Below, piece by piece: positions 22,991 through 48,513 of a stretch of DNA of 64,000 bases; positions within the stretch are counted from its first letter, which is position 1; each line of letters begins with the position of its first letter. The translations under genes and the position numbers were made by a program. Source of the DNA: Tubiluchus corallicola (lineage: Eukaryota > Priapulida > Priapulimorpha > Priapulimorphida > Tubiluchidae); assembly GCA_030141605.1 (NCBI GenBank), contig JAQGDQ010000584.1, forward strand, positions 1 to 64,000. The letters are read 5' to 3'. The notes under the pieces are model-generated. The model was not told the origin of the DNA. It saw only the letters and a list, made by a program, of their open reading frames with translations, and did no database searches.

Positions 22991-23447
22991 CTAGCCCCGT
23001 CGTTGCCCTTTAGGCCTAGGTCGTTGTCCTCCAGGCTTAGGTCGTGGCCTTGGAGGCCGAGGTCGTTGCCCTGGGGGCCTAGGTCGTTGCCCTCCAGGCT
23101 TAGGTCGTGGCCATATATAAGGCGCAGGTGGTGGCCTTGGAGGCCGAGGTCGTTGCCCTGGGGGCCGAGGTCGTTGCCCTGGTTTTGTTATTATTTGAGA
23201 GCGCCGACGGGAACGTCTTCCATAACGAGAACGTCGGCGAGAACGGGAACGGGAACGTCTACTGGAACGTCGTCTCTCACTGCGAGAACGTGAGACTGGA
23301 AAGCAAAGTTCATAATAATTTACACTAAATTGCTAATTAATTTAAGTGTCAGTTAAGTAATTCTTATAAATATTGTAGGCCTTAATCAACTGTAGTTTAT
23401 TTGCGTTTTGGAGCTGTATAAATAACCCGTGTCTGCTTACCAGCCAT
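22991..23447 (-). CDS. Protamine-like Arg/Ser protein with Pro/Arg-rich tail, copy 3
   Basis: Exon 1 is 23441-23447 (ATGGCTG|GTAAGC). Exon 2 is 22991-23295 after the intact acceptor CTTTCCAG. The joined 312 nt encode 103 residues plus TAG. Residues 1-35 are MAVSRSRSERRRSSRRSRSR and similar RS/RY-rich sequence like copies 1 and 2. Residues about 40-103 are Pro/Arg/Gln repeats built from PGQRPRPPGQRPRPPRP with one APYIWPRPKPGG break. Arginine stays frequent throughout while Ser is confined to the first third. The exon has no internal Met, so a simple ORF scan misses it. It has intact splice sites, a closed frame and the conserved upstream module, which makes it the best-preserved copy. The protein resembles sperm nuclear basic proteins by composition. 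An RNA-binding RS protein cannot be excluded. Confidence 0.6.
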
Positions 23448-23555
23448 GTCCTTGTTTTACTCGATAAAGGGAGAGAAGTCCAGCACCACGTTTCTCAGCC
23501 GAGTATCAGAATCAACTCCTTCGGGCTTCGGTGATGCCTCAGAGCGAGATGAACC

Positions 23556-23583
23556 GTTTCCATGGGGAACGATTGTGCGTCAC
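23556..23583 (-). promoter_or_regulatory. X-box plus CRE-like module, protamine-like copy 3
   Basis: GTTTCCATGGGGAAC (23556-23570) is the X-box with a one-base-longer, altered right half. TGCGTCAC (23576-23583) is as in copy 1. It starts 109 bp before the ATG. Confidence 0.5.
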
Positions 23584-23934
23584 CATTCAATATGTGTCGT
23601 CATATGTTAGACACGTAGACAATTACAGGATAAATGTGCACTTTGTAAACAGTGAAGACGATTTTAAAACTAGAAAGTACCGTACATAAACTGCATTTCC
23701 TCAGTGCAAGAATGTATTAGCTAGTAGCAAAGGGATTTGATTATTAATAATTTTAATGCATACGTCACCAGCATATTTATGCACAACAGCTAAAACACGG
23801 GTTTAATGGTAACTTAAAAAAGAGATAGATACCTTTCATAAAATTATGCAACGGAAAGTTGCAAAGATAAGATATTGCCGTTCATAATCAAAAATGAAGA
23901 TTAATGCACTAGAACAAAAGAAATTTCATTGAGT

Positions 23935-24070
23935 TGAAAACTCAAGCCGCTAAGATTAAGATGGTTCGGGCACATTCACATTACCCATTGAAACACAAGT
24001 AAGAATCGCTTTGAAGTAGCATTAAAGCCTTGCAAAAAACCACCTGGTAAACCAAAACAAACTTAGATAG
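23935..24070 (+). mobile_element. LINE fragment (LRWFGH motif region)
   Basis: The plus strand reads LRLRWFGHIHITH and then KPPGKPKQTW in nearby frames. This resembles the (R)LRWFGHV----P---(GRPRQTW) block found after the reverse transcriptase domain of many RTE/Jockey-type LINEs. It is short and frameshifted. Confidence 0.55.
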
Positions 24071-24955
24071 CTAAGATATATAAAGATAGTAGCAACTTCT
24101 ATCAGATTTAGCTTTAGGGGCAGAAGAACTCGTATGCTGTTAGCTGCAGATAAGAGTGGGTGGATGCTTTAATGGTAACAGACAGTATCAAAATTTGACG
24201 ATTTTGCAGTGATTTTGCACGTTTGGAAAATTATGCAAAATTTGTTTTTTGCGACTGGGTTTTGTTAGCAGGTGTTTCTCACAAAATTCTAAAGGAAATA
24301 AAAAGTGAAATTCGTCAGTTTAAAATTTAATTTTTTATCACCCTATACTTTTATCAAAATTACACAAAAATTTCTGTTATTCACAAGAAACTGTCTGACG
24401 GGTCGAGCTATTTTGACTGATAATTTGTTAGGCAACTCTGAAGAGATATGACAGGATAATGTTATTTATGCAATTTATTCGTACACATGAGGTACAATAA
24501 ACAGAAATAATAATAACAAATCGGGAAACTTTTAAGGGATTTTACTGGTGGAGCAAAAAGGACAGACCAAAGTTAGGTAATTTCAATGTTTGGTTTTTGG
24601 TTTTCATATTTTTGGTTGATTTTAGTCACCTTTATGTTTGATTTTACCTGCCCAACTTGTCGTTACAAACAGTTTAAATTCAATTCATTTTACACTTCGC
24701 ATGTTTGGTCAGCTGTACACTCGCAGTATAAGAAATAGCAGTTCTATGTGTTGTGTGAAGATCAGTGCTTTAAAAACACTTTTGGCAGTGCTGCACATAT
24801 AACCTACTAATAGGACAATTTTGTTCAAATTTTGAGTCACATATTTCACTTGCTCTTCTATAAAAAATAGTGCAATAAAATTTAATATTATGGACTTTTG
24901 TTTCCTAAATAACTAATAGGTTTGTAATTGTTGGTTAAAGTGTTATTCACCTTTA

Positions 24956-25193
<238 letters not shown>

Positions 25194-28100
25194 TAAGAGA
25201 AAAAGCATGAGACAAATTATAGCATATATTAGTTAATAGGTTAATTTATGTTGTGAATTTATAATGGAACACGTTAGCAATTGCACAACTGCTGCTAAAG
25301 GAAAACCGGACGATTGTGTAAACATTAGTTCAGAATAAGCAATGCTCTAAAATATTGAAAACTACAATAGATTTTTTTAAAATAAAGCTTAGATTAAATA
25401 ATAATTACCTCGGATACTCAAATTTTGTTGAACTTTCAAAGTTACGCGCGGCTCAGTGAATCTACTAAGATTGGCAACGGCACCTTTTTGTCACGTGCAC
25501 GTGGCCGACAAATAGAAGGCAGTGCCGTGATAATCATGATCATGGACTGCTGTGTTAGTTTCTGACGTCATATGACGTGGAGCCCATTTTCGTGACATCA
25601 CGCAGTACTGTAACACTTACGCAAACGTGCTTGACGCGCAAGGGAGATGCCTGCCATTGCGCAAACTGTGGTTAGTTTCTGACGTAAGCAATAGCTACGT
25701 TCGGTTGCCATTAATTAATTTTGTAAGCTAATTATTCAAATTTTAAGAAAAAATCCTAACTTTTATAGGCAAGAAAATGCATTTTTGGACAGTAAATTAA
25801 GAATGAGATCGAATGAGAACAATCGTCCAATTTTTCTTTAAGTTTCAATTTTACACTTTTTCTGTATTTACATCACAATAGTGTTTATCTAATACTGGAC
25901 TAGACTGCTCAGGCTGCTTCTTCATGGTATGCAAATTGTGACCAAGTGTCCAGTTATTTCGAAATTGTGGAGGATCACGAGACGTTATGCCATCCGGAAA
26001 GAATATTTTCAAAAGAAAATCTACAAAAAGAACAAAACAAACAACTTAAATTTAGATACGACTGAAGAGAAGGCCATGCATCTGCTGAGTTACAAATCTT
26101 AGTAGCTGTTTACTTGTCGTTTTCGAATTCGTTTTTGTTAATTAAAATGAAATTCCCGCTCATTGCGTTTGTAGTACTTGTATACGTCTTGGCCTTCTTT
26201 GTATGAAATTATGTGTAATCGCTCAGAGTCAGCCTACTCATTTTTAAAGGACAAAAAGGGTACCTGAAGTAGTTTTCAGAAAAATCACCTTAAAAATATA
26301 TTACTTTACAGTAATTTTATGCGTTCATCGTACTTTTCATTTTAAATCTCCCGGAATACTGTTTTGAGGCGCCATTACATGACGTCATAAACGCACAGCA
26401 TAAATCATTGGAAGAAAAGGAAATGTTAAACTATGTTCCAAAAAACTTTTTATGCAAATGTATATTACTTAGCTTTTCGCTTACCTGCTTGAAAGACTTG
26501 TGTAACTAGAAATAATGAATTAAAATGTTCGTGCCAATTGGTAAAGTGTTGCTGGCTCACCTCCAGAGTGCGCCACTCACTAATAAAAAAACCGTATTTT
26601 TAATCTTATTGACAAGATACAGTAATTTAAAATTTTACTTAGTTAGTGACGTGTGTGCTACGAATGCTCTGATCACCGTTTCAAACTTTATCAGTGTTAT
26701 CTGGACTTGTTTCAAATGTCATCGTCAAAATGGCTGCACCTAACGGTTATTGCGGAAGTTGGAACTTACAAGTTTTATACAGCGTTATTGCCAGCGCAAG
26801 CTCTGTATGCAAAAAGCCAGTGGTATAAGATTTCAAGACGAATTTTTTAAGCTTTAAGTAAGTGGAGGGTTTTCTCATGCTGTCGTTTTCTCGTCTTCTG
26901 ACAACAGAACAAAACAGCCAAGACATCTGACAACTGTAAATTAGTGTAGCAGCAGTATACGTTTTGTTGCCACCTGAGAGAAATTCTATTAGTTTGTTTT
27001 AAATCTCAATCATAACTTTGGTTTGCCATGAGTTTTGTAATACTGTTTCATGTAATGCTGCAACATGTTTCAAAAGGAATGGAATAACATGATATAATAT
27101 GATAAAAGAACATTACGTGGTTGAAGTGCTGGATAACTCGAATCTAAAATTTTAGGTTCGAATCGAATTCGAATGTTCAATTCATGTATATGCTTATGAG
27201 TAGACATATACATTATATCTCTGCTTATTCGATCATTGGGTTTCCAAAAAAGCAAGAAGCTGAATTGTTGCCTACAGTTTGCTTATTTTAGGCCTTTCAC
27301 TTGAATGTCTATCATGAACTCAAAGCAAATTATGTCATGCAAAGGAAATAACACTACTCGAAGCAAAAAACTGATGCAAAGAAGCAAAGTGTGTGCCTTA
27401 TTAGCATCCATCGAGCTTGAAAGTAACTTCTAAAATAAAAAAGTGAGTGAATTACGACTGCCAAATTGGGCTTTTTCTGTTGACAGTACAGTTATGCCTA
27501 GGTTTTCAAACGTCTCCGTATTCGTACAAATCGGTTTTCAAACACTTTTAGGAACGAATTATGGTCGAAAACAGAGGCATGACTGTATAGAGTATAGACC
27601 CTAACAAAGACGTCGTCCCTGGTGTCAAAGCGTCTTGACAGTTTATCTGCACATATGCTTCGGTGGAGCGCCGGAGAGATTGTCACGTTCTACAGGTGAG
27701 AAAAGATTGCTGCTTTTGCTAGCTTGGGAATCGTTTCACACGTGATTTTAGGTAAGGAGTTAATGTTTTGCCTAATTATTCCAAAAAATTGCGTGTTTGA
27801 AAGCAACAGACGTTTTATATATAATTGTAAGTAGATATGGAACAAAATGTTCTGATGGCATGACCTCCCTCTATCTGCTGTGGTACCACTATATTTAACA
27901 CCTCAGTTAAAGCAAGTTTAGTATAGTGGAGGGGAAAATAGCACGTGTGCTAATGCCCCCATCTCTGTATTATGGATATGGCGGTATATATCGCTTTTGT
28001 TTAGCTAGATTTGCCTTGTGTTAGATTGTTCCATGTTGGCATTACGTTGGGCGTTTGCACTTGTTCGACATCTCCGTGCACCTCTTATTGTGTACCGCTT

Positions 28101-29669
28101 TAGTTTTCACAGCCGTGCCATGTCCTGCCTCATGGCTGCTGAGTACATGGCAGAAATGGGAGGGTAGCTGATTTGCGGTCATGTGGTTGCAGAATCCACA
28201 CTAATTTTGCTGAATTGCAGATAGTGAATTATGTACGGATATGCGGACTGCGGATTTTTACGCAAAATTGCAGTATTCAAAAGCCATTGATATAAAGTAA
28301 ATTTTCAAGTGTTTGCACAAAAAGTTTATACAATCTCAGTTCATTAGGCATTTCCTTACGCATTAGAAGGCTTGTTGTCACATTAAATGCTTTTCATCAC
28401 TACTTTAATTTGAGATATTCTTATCACCTCTTGCTTGTTTGCTGTTTCCCGATATTCTACCTGCAAATTCCTAGACGCAAAATATTGCTTATAATTACAA
28501 ATATTATAATTTTTTACTTGAGCCTATTATTTTTTGTGGTGTGTTGGGAATGTGGTGATGGGAACAATTATGGTTGAGTGATGTACTATGTACGTCATAC
28601 TGTGTGACTTGTCATTGAGGGTTTACAAGCAAAATTGGAGTCTGGCTTGTAATTTTGTTATTGATTCTCGATAATAACTCCTAGCTTCATAGAAAAAAAC
28701 GTTTATAGAGCACACATAGCAAGCCTAGTCGTTGCCTACATTTTGAGGATAGTGCGGAAATTTCGTTGACTGCCCCAATCAGCGTGCAAGTTATTTCACA
28801 GAGCTTAATTAACGATGTTCCTATGTTCACAGGCAAGAGAGAATTAATATTTTTGTTGTTCATTTACTGGGTAGCAAAGCTAACTGGCTAGTTTCTGTAT
28901 TATACTTCTGTATCTGTATTTTGTAGTGCTTCGAAACTTCGTCTCTACATTCTGTTTAAGTTGAAAAGTCATTTTTTGGCAACTTGAAGTGTTAATTTCG
29001 TTTAAAAATAGCTGCTGCTCTGCAAATTTGTCTTTATGAAAAAGTGCAGTCAGTTTATCTGCTGATTTGACATTAGTTGTGACTGTCATGTTGTTTAGTT
29101 TAGTTTAGACTGTTGTTGTCCAGCGTAAGCTGTTGTCCTAAATGCTGCCATGTAAGCCAACGTGTTTACATTGCAGTAGAGGTGAAGCGATAGATCAATA
29201 TGTTTGACTTAAATTGAGTCAGGGTGCTTCAATGAGATCTTCTTCATTTGTAAGTGATGGAGCGCATATGCTGCTCGTAACTCAATGGCACTGATCAAAG
29301 ATTTCCCATGTCGCTGGTAAAAGCATCGCTTTTTGTCTAGGTATTTTGCTGCCTTGAGAAAAATTCAATCCAAAGTAAAATAACGCCTAGACAGGTAATG
29401 TGTACACAATACAGCGTAGTGGTGATACTCTTTGAAAGAAACTACCGAGTAGTTTACTAGGGACTGAAACTGATTCAGTACTTAGAAAAATATTAGCCTT
29501 GGCTGCATATTCTGAGCTTACAAATATCTTTGAAAATCTGCATCTCACCACCCTTTTGTCATCTCTTGTAAAACGTGTATGCTTGTATAATTCCAATGTG
29601 TGTGCAGTCAAAGTTGCCCAAAAGAATAAAACGAAGCTTTCCAAAGGCATCTGTATAGAAAAGCGTTGG
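25194..29669. other. Spacer upstream of erlin
   Basis: No protein-coding exon was recognised. A possible non-coding first exon of the erlin gene ends near 27695 (TTCTACAG|GTGAGA). It would pair with the acceptor TATTTTAG|GCGAC at 30879-30880 just ahead of the erlin start codon. This pairing is speculative. Confidence 0.35.
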
Positions 29670-29714
29670 GTGTGAAATGAACAAAGGAAATTTCAAACCG
29701 TGTTCTTACGAGTT

Positions 29715-29935
29715 AATGAATAATAAAGAATATAATGAGGTCAGACAGAAACTTCAGCTTAGACGGTTTGGACGTATCATTAGATTACTACAGGATTCTC
29801 CACTTACTACAGCATTACTTCAGACACTAGTACCTGAGAAGAATCCAATAGGACAGCGACGTATTTGGATATTTTGAAGAAAGACTTATCAAATACTTCA
29901 CCTGACTCCATCTGACTTAAATAAAAACATGGCTA
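29715..29935 (+). mobile_element. LINE fragment (LRRFGR motif region)
   Basis: Reads LQLRRFGRIIRLLQDSPLTT and then a QRRIW-type end, like the post-RT (LRWFGH...GRPRxTW) segment of LINEs. One stop interrupts it and no other parts of the element are nearby. Confidence 0.45.
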
Positions 29936-30924
29936 TACTTGGCATGTGGCAGCCGGTCTGGAAACATGACATCGAGTAATGGGTAGTGGTATGTTGCACA
30001 GCAGAAGCACCTGAGCTGTCATGGTTGACTTCAGTTTCGATACATAATGTAAATAAATGTAAAAAACCACGTGTCAGGTCTGTCTGCTTAACACTTTTTC
30101 AGCATAACAACATGCTGTGCAGCTCCGTCCCACATGCATAGTAAAAACTAAGGAAACTGTGGTAGGTAACTTGGTAAATGTAATTGTTTACGTATCCAAG
30201 GCATTTCCTTGTTACCGGTTTTTCTTTATCGGATGTAACTGTCAACTTTCAGTTTACCATGTAAACTAGTTTATTAATAAAATGTAGTATTTATCAAAGC
30301 TTTGGTACTAGAAAGCAGTTAGAATAGACTTAAATAGATAATTGTCCTTTGCAAAAATGTATTGGAGTCATGGGTGTATTAACAAATAAGCTAACTAGGC
30401 TATAGCCTAAGGTGCCAAAATTTGAGGGACACTACATTTTAGGCACCCAATTTAAAAAAAATTTCTTAATCCCTCCCAAGATGTGTACCCGTTCGTCTTT
30501 ATGTAAAACAAGCATTGTATGACACACCACATGCAGTTACTGGGACCAGTTGTTATATAAGTGCCATATAACGAACAAGTACAAGATAATACACAACAAG
30601 CAGTTGCCCACACTGCTTTTAGATAAGCACAGTTCATTAACAATGTAGAAACTTGGGTAATAGTATTAGTAACACACCACAAGTAATTGTTTAATCTGGT
30701 CAGTACATAACCATTTATAAATTCACAATATACGGGTGGAACAGAACTATCAGCCTAGGCATCGTGAAGCCTTGATATGTCCCTGGTTGGACTAAAAACT
30801 GTACCACTCTTATTTGATCAGCCATCTATAACATGGTGAGGTAAATTATATTACTAATTAATATTTTTTCGTATTTTAGGCGACTTTAAAGTACTGTCTG
30901 TGATATTACTTTCTACCTGGAAAA

Positions 30925-43570
<12,646 letters not shown>

Positions 43571-43994
43571 AGATCAAGCAAAGCAGTAATCCGGGAAGGA
43601 TGTGATAGCGCGGAAATTTTAATGTAAATTAATCGATTGTTAAATAATGGCAGCAAATTGCAGAGGTTTAATTTTTTAATTCATTTGTTTAATAATGATG
43701 AATGAAAATACATTCTTGAAAAATTCTAGTTCCCCCTTTGAGATGGCAACCCTTCAGATGTCTTGCAGTTTTGCTACCCCAGAAATCTGCCCTTTCATGC
43801 CAACGTCACAACTTTGCTAATGGCACACATTGGTTAAGAAAAAAATCCTTTTTCCATTCCATTTCTCTTACCTTTTTATGACCTGATTTGGACTTATTTA
43901 AATTTTCTAATCAGGGATTTTTTTTAATTTAGGATTATTCCGGAATATTTTGCTTCAAGCATCAAGTACACAGATTTTCTATTAAGTGTCTCTG

Positions 43995-44560
43995 GTTAAC
44001 TCTGATTTTCTGTTAACTCGTATCATATCCTCTTAAGGTGGATCTGGTTAACTCGTATCAGATCTGCTTAGGGTGGATCTGGTTAACTCTGATTTTCTGT
44101 TAACTCGTATCAGATCTGCCTAAGGTGGATCTGGTTAACTCTGATTTTCTGTTAACTCGTAGCAAATCTGCTTAAGGTGGATCTGGTTAACTCTGATTTT
44201 CTGTTCACTCGTATCAGATCTGCCTAAGGTGGATCTGGTTAAATCTGATTTTCTGTTAACTCGTAGCAAATCTGCTTAAGGTGGATCTGGTTAACTCTGA
44301 TTTTCTGTTAACTCGTATCACATCTGCTTAAGGTGGATCTGGTTAACTCTGATTTTCTGTTAACTCGTATCACATCTTCTTAGGGTGGATCTGGTTAACT
44401 CTGATTTGTTGTTAACTCGTATCACATCTGCTTGAGGTGGATCTGGTTAACTCTGATTTTCTGTTAACTCGTATCACATCTTCTTAGGGTGGATCTGGTT
44501 AACTCAGATTTTCTGTAATTCGCATTGGATCCGCTTACGGTGGATCTTGTTAACTCTTTT
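43995..44560. repeat. 52-bp minisatellite, about 10 copies, downstream of erlin
   Basis: Units of GGTGGATCTGGTTAACTCTG plus ATTTTCTGTTAACTCGTATC plus AGATCTGCTTAA follow about 420 bp after the erlin stop codon. Confidence 0.92.
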
Positions 44561-46015
44561 TTAAGGTAAATTCCAGTCGATTTCACTCGTGTTTTTTTTT
44601 GTTTTCTCCAAGTTAGGCAGACTTAACAGTAAATTGAACCTTTGGTGTTAGAACTTTCCTGCATGTGGAGTGACTAAGGTTACTTTTCTATACAGCTTGG
44701 TATATATCAAGCTGGATTGAGCATTCAGTGGTGTGGCTCTGCTTAATGTAAACAGTTGTGGTGGGACCAGAACGTATCTCATTACCAAGGGTAACCCTTT
44801 AACTCCTTCAAGACCGTTAAGAGATTGCTGCATTTTGCAGGGGTTCATGAAAAACTGCTCTCACTAAACAGCGATTATGTTACATTTGGTAATTTTTGTA
44901 GGTGTCTTCTCCTCATACAATGGATTTTCATGCAAAATTATATATGAAATACATTTCCTTACCTTAGACAAATTAAAAATTGATTTTTAGGCAAAAAATT
45001 TGAAAAACCTTTCGGTAACTGCAGTGTTTGCACTGTAACAATGTACAGTATCACTTCTGTGAAATCAGCTGATGGAAAAAATTTCACCTATCCAGCAACT
45101 ATTCAAAAACACTCAGATACACTTTAGCCTCAAGTTTACCTTATTTTTAAGGAGAAATTCCTGTTAAAAGATGAAATTTATTTCTTAATTTATCCTTGGC
45201 TACTGTTTGGTTTTTCCTGGGATAGCAGCAGAACTCTGCACAGCTTGTGTTGTAGCAAGCAGGTGATCAGTAAAATAGCGTGTACGATCACGCAAGTGTA
45301 CACCAGACTAAACTACTCGATAGACTAAGTTGGAGTGTTGGAAAAGGGCGTGTTTTTCTTATTTCTATCCAATTAAGTCACTTATAAATGTTTAAACAAA
45401 TAGAATGATTTGACAGCAGATATTCTCCTGTGTAAAACAGTATTTAATTTGTAATCATTTAGCTATGTCTGTGTTCATACAGTACCAGAAAAGCCGTAGG
45501 TCTTGTAAGACTTATTTGAATGGTGCGGCCCTGAAGGAGTTTCAAAATACAAAAACATTCATAATGAAAGTTTTAAGTAAATGTCAAGTGGCGTCTTTTG
45601 CAAGTGAATTGTGGTTGATTTTTCTCGTGGTTGTTTTTAGTTGCACCGTGCCTTATGATTCCCGTCATGTGAAATTCAGTAGATTAGTAGCACAACCGCA
45701 CTGATGTATTGTAGTATAAATACAAAAATGTTGTGATAATCTGTCAGAAGAGGGCAGCACAGTGTTAGCACCTAATGCAGCTGCCAGGTTTGACATTAAT
45801 TTTAGAAAATTTTAGTTTGCCTAAACCTTTGCACAACATTAGTTAATATCAGTTTATAAAAATAGAAATAATAGTAACAATAAAAGTTCTTCGTAACCAT
45901 GGAAACTTTGTGTAAAACTGAAAAAACAATGCCATTGTATTTCCATTTGCCTAAAAATGTACTAGTGTTAAATGCTGATTGAATTCGTTAGAGGTAGCAT
46001 TTTTTTAATCAAAAT
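44561..46015. other. Unassigned spacer 3' of erlin
   Basis: No exon or element recognised. Confidence 0.45.
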
Positions 46016-46019
46016 TGAA

Positions 46020-46268
46020 CATTATTGTGACAGATACAAAACAAATTTGTTAGACTTGGACTTGTTAATCAAGATTGTACATTGTTGTGACAGAAATGAA
46101 ACAAATTTGTGAGACGTGGACTTGTTCATCAAGATTGTACATTGTTTGACAGAAATGAAACAAATTTGTTAGACCTGCACTTGTTCATCAAGATTGTACA
46201 TTGTTGTGACAGAAATGAAACAAATTTGTTAGACCTGCACTTGTTCATCAAGATTGTACATTGTTGTT
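46020..46268. repeat. About 60-bp tandem repeat, 4 copies
   Basis: Units contain GACAGAAATGAAACAAATTT and TTGTTCATCAAGATTGTACA. The first unit is the most diverged. Confidence 0.88.
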
Positions 46269-46434
46269 ATAGACAACAGCTTTGAAATTTGCAAATTACT
46301 ACTCCGCCGGAATGATTTGATGTTAGCGATCTTTTTTAGTTTAAATGGTAATGAAATAGCGCGTGGTTGTTTGCTAGAAAGCTATACAGTGTCATTATTT
46401 CACGCCTTGTATCTGAAAGGATCTTACGGCTTGC

Positions 46435-46825
46435 TCAGACTAGCGAGTTTTCTTGCCAAGTAACTCACGTGTTCAGAGTTGCTGCGAGTTACTCTCTGAC
46501 AGTAGGTGCAAAAACTTTCGAGAGTAATTCGCTGAGATGTTCACACTTGACAGTAAGCGCAAGCGAGTACTTTCGAGAGTAATTTACCGATGCGTTCACA
46601 CTTGACAGTAACTCCCAGCAACTATCGGAGATATACGCTCCGACAGTAAGCGCAAGTGAGAACTTTCGAGAGTAATTTGCCGATGCGTTCACACTTGACA
46701 GTAACTCCCAGCAACTATCGAAGTTTGGTAATTTCTTGTGGAGAGTAACTCGCAAAACAGTTCACAATTGTGAGTTTGCTAGCGGAGAAAAAACTCGCGA
46801 CACAAAACTCGGTAATCTGAACACA
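46435..46825. repeat. Complex repeat with about 120-bp duplicated unit (GTTCACACTTGACAGTAACTC)
   Basis: The words ACTTTCGAGAGTAATT, GATGCGTTCACACTTGACAG and CTCCCAGCAACTATCG occur twice in tandem. The left end GCTCAGACTAGCGAGTTTTC and right end AAACTCGGTAATCTGAACAC are roughly inverted, so this could be a palindromic MITE. Confidence 0.65.
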
Positions 46826-48159
46826 CCATTAGCCCAGGAAAAGTTGAATATCGCATTAGAATGCATAGGACATACTCTACGAACATCTTTAGGTTAAGGC
46901 ATGACACTTTTGGCTATGTAAACATTTGACGATTAGCGACCAAGAGGTGGAAAATACTATTTTATAAGTTTGTACATCGTGCATAAAATAAAATTCTATT
47001 TACATTGTTTGAAAATGGTTTTTTAATGTACGAAGTGTGTTGCATCCGTCTCCACGTATCAAAAAAAAATCAAAACACTAATTTGTGATGATAATTTACT
47101 CTGATTATAATAAACTCAAGTATCTAGTCTTAATACATCCGTGGGTTGATTCAACATTACAGTACAATACTAAAACATCATAAGCAACTACGCCTAACGT
47201 ATCTACAATTTTTACAGCAGTATTTATAATACGAATCATTTCACTTCTGACTAAATAATTAAAGGAAAATAATGATTTTAGGTAACAGTTCAAAATGGCC
47301 TACGGTTTAAAATACCTTCAGCATAAATATGTTTCTTAAAAAAAACTTGCATTATTGAATGCCTCAGACGATAATTTAATGAGTATTGATGCTTGCAGTA
47401 TTCGTTCTTAGATGGGAATAGCCTCCTGTTGTTAGATACACGTTGCACAATACACAATTATATGCTGAATCAGAAGAGCACAGATCAAAATGAAGCCAGG
47501 ATTGAGTGCGAAAACAAATTTGAATCCGTTATTGTGAAATTACCAAGTTTTTGCATTGTGCGGTGAATGGAAACAGCCGCACAACGTTGCAAACTCCACT
47601 TTAGCAAATTTGCACAGGAAATTTCTGTCCTTGAAAAATTATACTCGGTGATGGCATCATTGCAAAGTGTTCAAGAAACATGCATTAAGTTTCTAGTTTA
47701 TAATTAAATATTATGATAAATGCGTTTCGTAATCAGAATAGGTAATGAAATGTTTCCTTTAAACACCGACTCTATTAAGCACCAACTGCCCCCATGACCC
47801 TATTAGCACCATTTTTAATTATAACCTTTTATACAAAGCTCTAACAAATCCTGTTTTATCATTATCTAAATTATACAAACAAAAGCCTTTCACAGTTCTA
47901 GCGTTTAATGACGATCGTGAAAAGGTCAAAGGTTAAGTGTACCAGACAACACATTTGTGTACACTTGACAATGCCTCGCAGCCCATGCTATTGTAATAGT
48001 AACAGTTTTAACAGCTAACTAAAACCTTACCTCGTTCATTTTTTCTTATTCCTAAGTAACATCCTGCTAGTAAATCACTCTATGCACAGACTAATACACA
48101 ATTAAGTAAAGTCCATGTAAAAACACTGAAGTTGCTGAACTGATCGACAGCCTAGCACA
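46826..48159. other. Unassigned spacer
   Basis: AT-rich DNA between the convergent erlin and SLC25A16 genes. No exon recognised. Confidence 0.45.
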
Positions 48160-48513
48160 GTGTGCTCCAGCAATGCGGTGTTTGACTGCTGTGCGCATGC
48201 GGCCGTGGACACGTCTGAGCCCAGGTAGAGAAAGAACTGTCACTCACACAGTTTGTTGTCAGTTGTCATGTACTTACCACGAATGGATCAAGCTTGAACT
48301 GCGACAATTTAGGTTATTAGTAAGCAAAAATATCTTTTGTGTTCAGGATTTTATCAAGTTTGCGTATAAATGTTCATATGTTCGTTTGTTTAAAATTACA
48401 ATTACAAAGTACGACATTACATATGTTTGTTACGTTTTACACAGTATTAAAACAATGGCTAAAAACTTACTGGAGCAGCACCTCCAGTAATTTTAGCTAC
48501 CAGCCGCCACTGA
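48160..48513 (-). mobile_element. Dispersed 350-bp repeat, copy 2 (hAT-like end)
   Basis: Partner of 14877-15230. The minus strand begins CAGTGGCGGCTGGTAGC. The other end (CAGTGTGCTCCAG on the plus strand) may be a decayed inverted terminus. Confidence 0.6.
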
